DNA of 64,000 bases from Toxotes chatareus (lineage: Eukaryota; Chordata; Actinopteri; Toxotidae): positions 19,789,501 through 19,853,500 of the forward strand of contig CM028897.1 in the NCBI GenBank assembly GCA_016801885.1, read 5' to 3'. Positions 60,235 through 64,000 of this stretch are shown here, piece by piece. A program made the translations under genes and the position numbers. How positions within the stretch are numbered: the first letter of the stretch is position 1; each line of letters starts with the position of its first letter. The notes beneath the pieces are model-generated. The model had not been told where the DNA came from and made no database searches. It was given only the letters and a program-made list of their open reading frames with translations.

Positions 60235-60540
60235 GGGCTGCTTGCGGCGGGTAGCTGCGGCAGCTTAAAGCATTGTGAACTCTTCTTGAACCGGGATTGA
60301 AGTCTATTGGGCCATAAATCACTGAGCCAGCCACTCCGCCGTTCACAAACTGCACAGCGAACAAACACGCTCTGTATTTCTGGTTTGTTGTTTGAGCTCG
60401 TGCATTACCGGCTGGCCTGCTTGCCTGCCGGTGATGCTCCCTTACCTTCCTTAGCACCGGTGGTCCCGGTCCAGTCCGGCACGGACCCAGCAGCACCGCA
60501 TCACAGATTAGTCCCCACGCACATTCACTAGGTAATCAAT
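60235..60540. promoter_or_regulatory. Candidate conserved element with CCAAT/Hox composite, near hoxb3a 5' exon
   Basis: ATTGG (inverted CCAAT, 60306-60310) abuts GCCATAAATC (60311-60320), which contains a TTTATGG Hox/Cdx-type core on the other strand. The surrounding 300 bp is complex and GC-moderate. Adjacent to the predicted upstream exon. Confidence 0.4.
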
Positions 60541-61020
60541 AACGATAATAAATAATTAAATAAATAACGAATCCGGTCGCTTTCTCTCCCGTTTGCCTCT
60601 CTCCCTCTCTTCTTCTCTCCGCAAACCCGCTGCTCCTCCGGTGCTGTCTCGAGACCAGCACGACTGCTCGCGACTACCACCACAACAACACCTCCTGGAG
60701 CCAGCAGCAGCGGCGGCGGCGGCGGCGGCGGCAGACCGGGCTGCGCGAGGGTGGCGTACCGGACACCGTGTGGCATGAACGACCGGCGGATGAGTGGGGT
60801 GGACGGGCTTAATGCGTCGGTGGAGGGGCTCGATACACGGGCAGAATTAACAGACGGGTTCGGTATAGGCTACAGGCAAGCTAGCTATAGCACACGAGCT
60901 GAACGAGCGTACCGGGAGCCTGCCTGCTTGCCTGCTCTCGCCCCCCCACCCCCCTCCACCTCCACCCTCCGCCCCAGCACCAGCACTGCCTGCACCGCTG
61001 CTGGCTGATAACAATGGCCT
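60446..61020 (-). promoter_or_regulatory. hoxb3a: Predicted upstream non-coding exon and CpG-rich promoter of hoxb3a
   Basis: On the gene strand TGCTAAGGAAG|GTAAGGGAGC gives a near-perfect splice donor, with the exon ending at 60446, in phase with the acceptors at 57232/57244. Upstream, about 60590-61010 is CpG-rich with a CGG run (60709-60731), typical of a promoter. The 5' limit is a guess. It might instead belong to a hoxb4a-linked transcript. Confidence 0.4.
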
Positions 61021-64000
61021 CAAATTTCTTTCTTTTTTAGCCTCTGTCGCTCAAACAGCCAGTCAGCCAGCCACCCAGCCAGCCAGTCAGTCACACAGCG
61101 TCTGAGGAACAGGTCCACCACAAAATGTCACCCCATTGCATCTTTGGGGTGGTTGTTTCTATTCTCCCTCTCCTTCTTCTCTCTCTCCGTCTTCCCGGGT
61201 CTGCTGCCTCTCTCCCTCCGCGTCTTCCCCTCTGCCTTGGGTCTGTATTCTCGCCTCGCTTCGGTCTCGGGCAGGCTATAGGTGGTGGGTTTATTCCGCA
61301 CGGCTAGCAGCAGCAGTAGTAATAGCCTATGGTAGTAGCAGCTGTGGTGGTAGTAGTAGCATAGTGGGTATTCTCATTAGGCTATGTTGTTGACAACAAG
61401 CCCGGGTATCAGCAACGCTCACAGGGGCTAGCGGAGGAAACAACAGGGCTTGACTCGTGGACGCGTTGATTCCCCCATCAAAGAGCTCAGCGTCACTCAC
61501 AAATTATGCTAATTTCACTGGCTGGAAGTGAGACATGCTCTCAGTAATGTTAGCCCTACAACCAGGCACATACAGGCTACTTTACCACACGTCAGCATTA
61601 GTTCAGATTCAACACTGAAGTATTTCAAATCGGACTTTTTTTCTCTTAACATATAGCTTACAACTGGTATTGACACCAGGTGAACTTTGGCACAACTTTC
61701 ATCCAACGCAGAAACATTTTGGGGGTAAATTTGTGGAAGTCTTTTTTTTTTTTTTCAAACAGGCTCATGTTTGGTTGGCACGTTCACTCTTTTATTTCTT
61801 TTCTAATTAGTGTGCTATTTGCAATGAGGCCACACACATCTTATAACAGGCCTAGATGTTCAAAGCTAACACTATTTGTAGGAAATGATATTGTTTAGGG
61901 TGGGTCATGGTGGACAGCGATCCCAAGCCTTAGATAATTAGCGTTAGTTTTAGCTGTCGTTCCATTTTACAATGGGGAATTGTTGATTATGTCAATTCAT
62001 ATTAATGGTACTGACATCAAACGAATTTGCATATACAGTAGTTAGGAGAGCACCTAGGCCTACAGCCTGACACATAAGAGAAGCAGAATATGAAAGAATT
62101 CAGTGTAGTCTTAGTAATACAGACCTAATCTGAAAACATTATCATTATGAACGGGTTATGGACAGATGTGTCAGATTAAAGAGGATAAAGCAAAGAGCTG
62201 ATAGCATCACTCACTTCTTAACCTAGCTGTATTTTATAATGCATTCACTGTATGTACTGTATTTATCAGTCAGGCTTATATGTTAAATATCTTCTTAGTG
62301 GACAGCCTGCTCTCACCAAATGGACGAATGAATAGCACGTTCATTTCCTTCAGTCTCTTCGTGTGTTATCACTGGGCACTTTTTCGCTTCTCGTTTCAGG
62401 CCACGTCATCTCTCAAACCTCTGACCCCTAAAGCCAGAGCCAGACAGCATGACTTTACATTTCATTACATGATCCACGAAAAGCTGAAAATGCGTTGAAG
62501 TGGGCAGCAAAATGTCCTGAAAAGTTCTGTGTTGTATTGATGTTTATATTTGTTTAAAATAGTTTATAGATCTTTACAGAAATCTAGCCTGTCGCTGCAA
62601 ATGCAAATAAAGTGTCTGTTTAACAGTACAACCTACTCAGAGCCAGATCCATTCAGTTCAGTGTCATCGGTTGCTATTTGGATCCCATACAGTCAGGTGG
62701 ATATAGTAGATTATATTTTTACTATTCTGTTAGGAGTTATCACTTTATGTAGACAACAGTGTGCTTATCATTCACCTGTGTGTGGCAATCTTGTGAAAAA
62801 AATGAGACTATCTTTCTTTTCACTCTGTGCCTCCTGTTGAATCCTGAATTTACAGGAAACGCGACTATTTTTCGTTTCTTTTTCGTTTTTTTTTTTTCCA
62901 AAGGCCCTCCTTAAGCTCATTCCATGCTTCCCTGTAGAAACTCGACATCTAGTTTGTATTGTTAAAATTTCAACACCTCCTCTCCCCCTGCTGCTGCTTA
63001 TGCACAGAAAAAAGTACATTAAAAAAAAAAGAAAAGGAGGCCACAGTGAAAGGGCAGAGACTGACATGAAAGGTCCAGAGAACAGTAACAGGAATGCAAC
63101 AACTCAGGAAAAACTATTTAAAAAATAAGTCGCCTGTAAGTAGTTCTCTGAGTGTCAGCCACGAGCAAAACGTAGGCCTTTAAAACCTCCCCCTTCCAGG
63201 TCTTTTTAAGGAAAGTAAACATTACATTTTGCTATGCTCTTCCCTGTGTTTTGACTTGAACACACATGGGAGGAAGACAGGAGGAAGTGCAACAAAAAGG
63301 TGAAGTAGGCTAAAAAAGAAAAAAAAATGGAAAAAAAAATAAGCAAGAATAACAAGAAACCCCAGTGGGAAAGAGACACAGAGAGGTGAGACCAAAATGG
63401 AAATGAAAATATGAAGGTGTCTCACAGTGCTTTCACACACACACTACCCACACTCTGTCTCTATAGCTCTCTCTCCCACTTGCCTGTATTTTTATTATTC
63501 AGGACGCTACCCCTGTCGTTTATGGCTACGTAAGATTTATGAGTTCTCTCGCACCCAGCAGCGTGTGTGTGTGTGTGCGTGTGTGTGTGTCTGTGTATAA
63601 ACAGCCCAACTTTAAAACAGATAGCATTCGCTGTGGGCTGCTGAAATGAGAAGATGAGCTCCGTGTAGGTGGAAGGTGGGAGCCTGAAATGTGTCCGACT
63701 GCAACTTTCCCTTCAAAGCTCTTTGTGCGGACGGAGGGATCTGCTAACCGCTGCTGAAAAGCCTCATTACTCATTAACCAAACCACTAATCAGCTTTTTT
63801 TTTTTTTTGTCTGTGTCCTTTTTTTTTTTTTCTTCCATTGAGCAAGAGTGTGGAAAGAGATGTGCACATGGAGAAATAAGCAGTGCGGATTACATGTATG
63901 TATTGACTTGTAAAAGCACGCCGGTGCTTGTAAAGGATGGCAGTTATTCTTTATTTTCCTTGGATGGCAGACGCGCACCGGCGCCTCCGTGTTTCGGATT
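61021..64000. other. Region between hoxb3a 5' exon and the window end
   Basis: No Hox coding sequence, so hoxb4a must lie beyond the window. Holds short AGCC/CAGT repeats (61055-61100), CT-rich sequence (61150-61240), unique-looking AT-moderate DNA to 62.9 kb, A- and T-runs, and a TG tract at 63561-63588. Some of it may be hoxb4a 3' regulatory DNA or 3'UTR. No miR-10 family sequence was found. Confidence 0.5.

Noticed and set aside
57250..64000. hoxb4a coding sequence or a miR-10 family hairpin
   Set aside because: No group-4 homeodomain, hexapeptide or mature miR-10 sequence was found on either strand; both probably lie beyond the window.

Overview
This 64 kb window is vertebrate genomic DNA, most likely from a ray-finned (percomorph-type) teleost. 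It covers the 3' (anterior) end of a HoxB cluster. The evidence is three homeobox genes on the minus strand in collinear order: hoxb1 (16599-19296), hoxb2 (42117-45004) and hoxb3 (52488-57123). Each has two coding exons joined at a phase-1 intron between the hexapeptide and the homeodomain, with proteins recognisably orthologous to HOXB1, HOXB2 and HOXB3. Teleosts have two HoxB clusters; an intact b1-b2-b3 trio plus a complete Hoxb1 autoregulatory element fits HoxBa best, so I use hoxb1a/hoxb2a/hoxb3a, with the 'a' suffix inferred. The species cannot be named.

Layout. 1-16 kb is the flank 3' of hoxb1a. It has no recognised gene. It holds CA/TG microsatellites, two decayed Tc1/mariner remnants, a tRNA-derived SINE and several nuclear-receptor-type half-site arrays, including a DR2 retinoic-acid-type element and a perfect AGGTCATGACCT palindrome downstream of hoxb1a. 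16.6-19.3 kb is hoxb1a; about 0.8-0.9 kb upstream lies a near-complete rhombomere-4 autoregulatory enhancer (three Pbx/Hox motifs, Sox and Oct sites, a Meis/Prep site). 19.3-42 kb is an unusually long hoxb1a-hoxb2a spacer. Its centre (24.85-31.88 kb) is a head-to-tail array of a 2.0-2.4 kb unit with nested sub-duplication. A decayed retroelement-like stretch lies at about 35.9-36.9 kb.

42.1-45.0 kb is hoxb2a, with a TATA/twin-CCAAT promoter and a Pbx/Hox plus Prep/Meis pair 1.63 kb upstream that matches the logic of the vertebrate Hoxb2 rhombomere-4 enhancer. 49.7-57.1 kb holds the hoxb3a 3'UTR (inferred) and coding exons. A predicted non-coding 5' exon with a consensus donor sits near 60.45 kb beside a CpG-rich region. 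58.4-60.5 kb contains complex non-repetitive sequence that looks like conserved non-coding enhancers. hoxb4a is not in the window.

Regulatory logic inferred from the sites: retinoid input 3' of hoxb1a, maintenance of hoxb1a in rhombomere 4 through its own Pbx/Hox sites, then Hoxb1-driven hoxb2a through the matching site pair, with candidate Krox20/Egr sites upstream of both genes.
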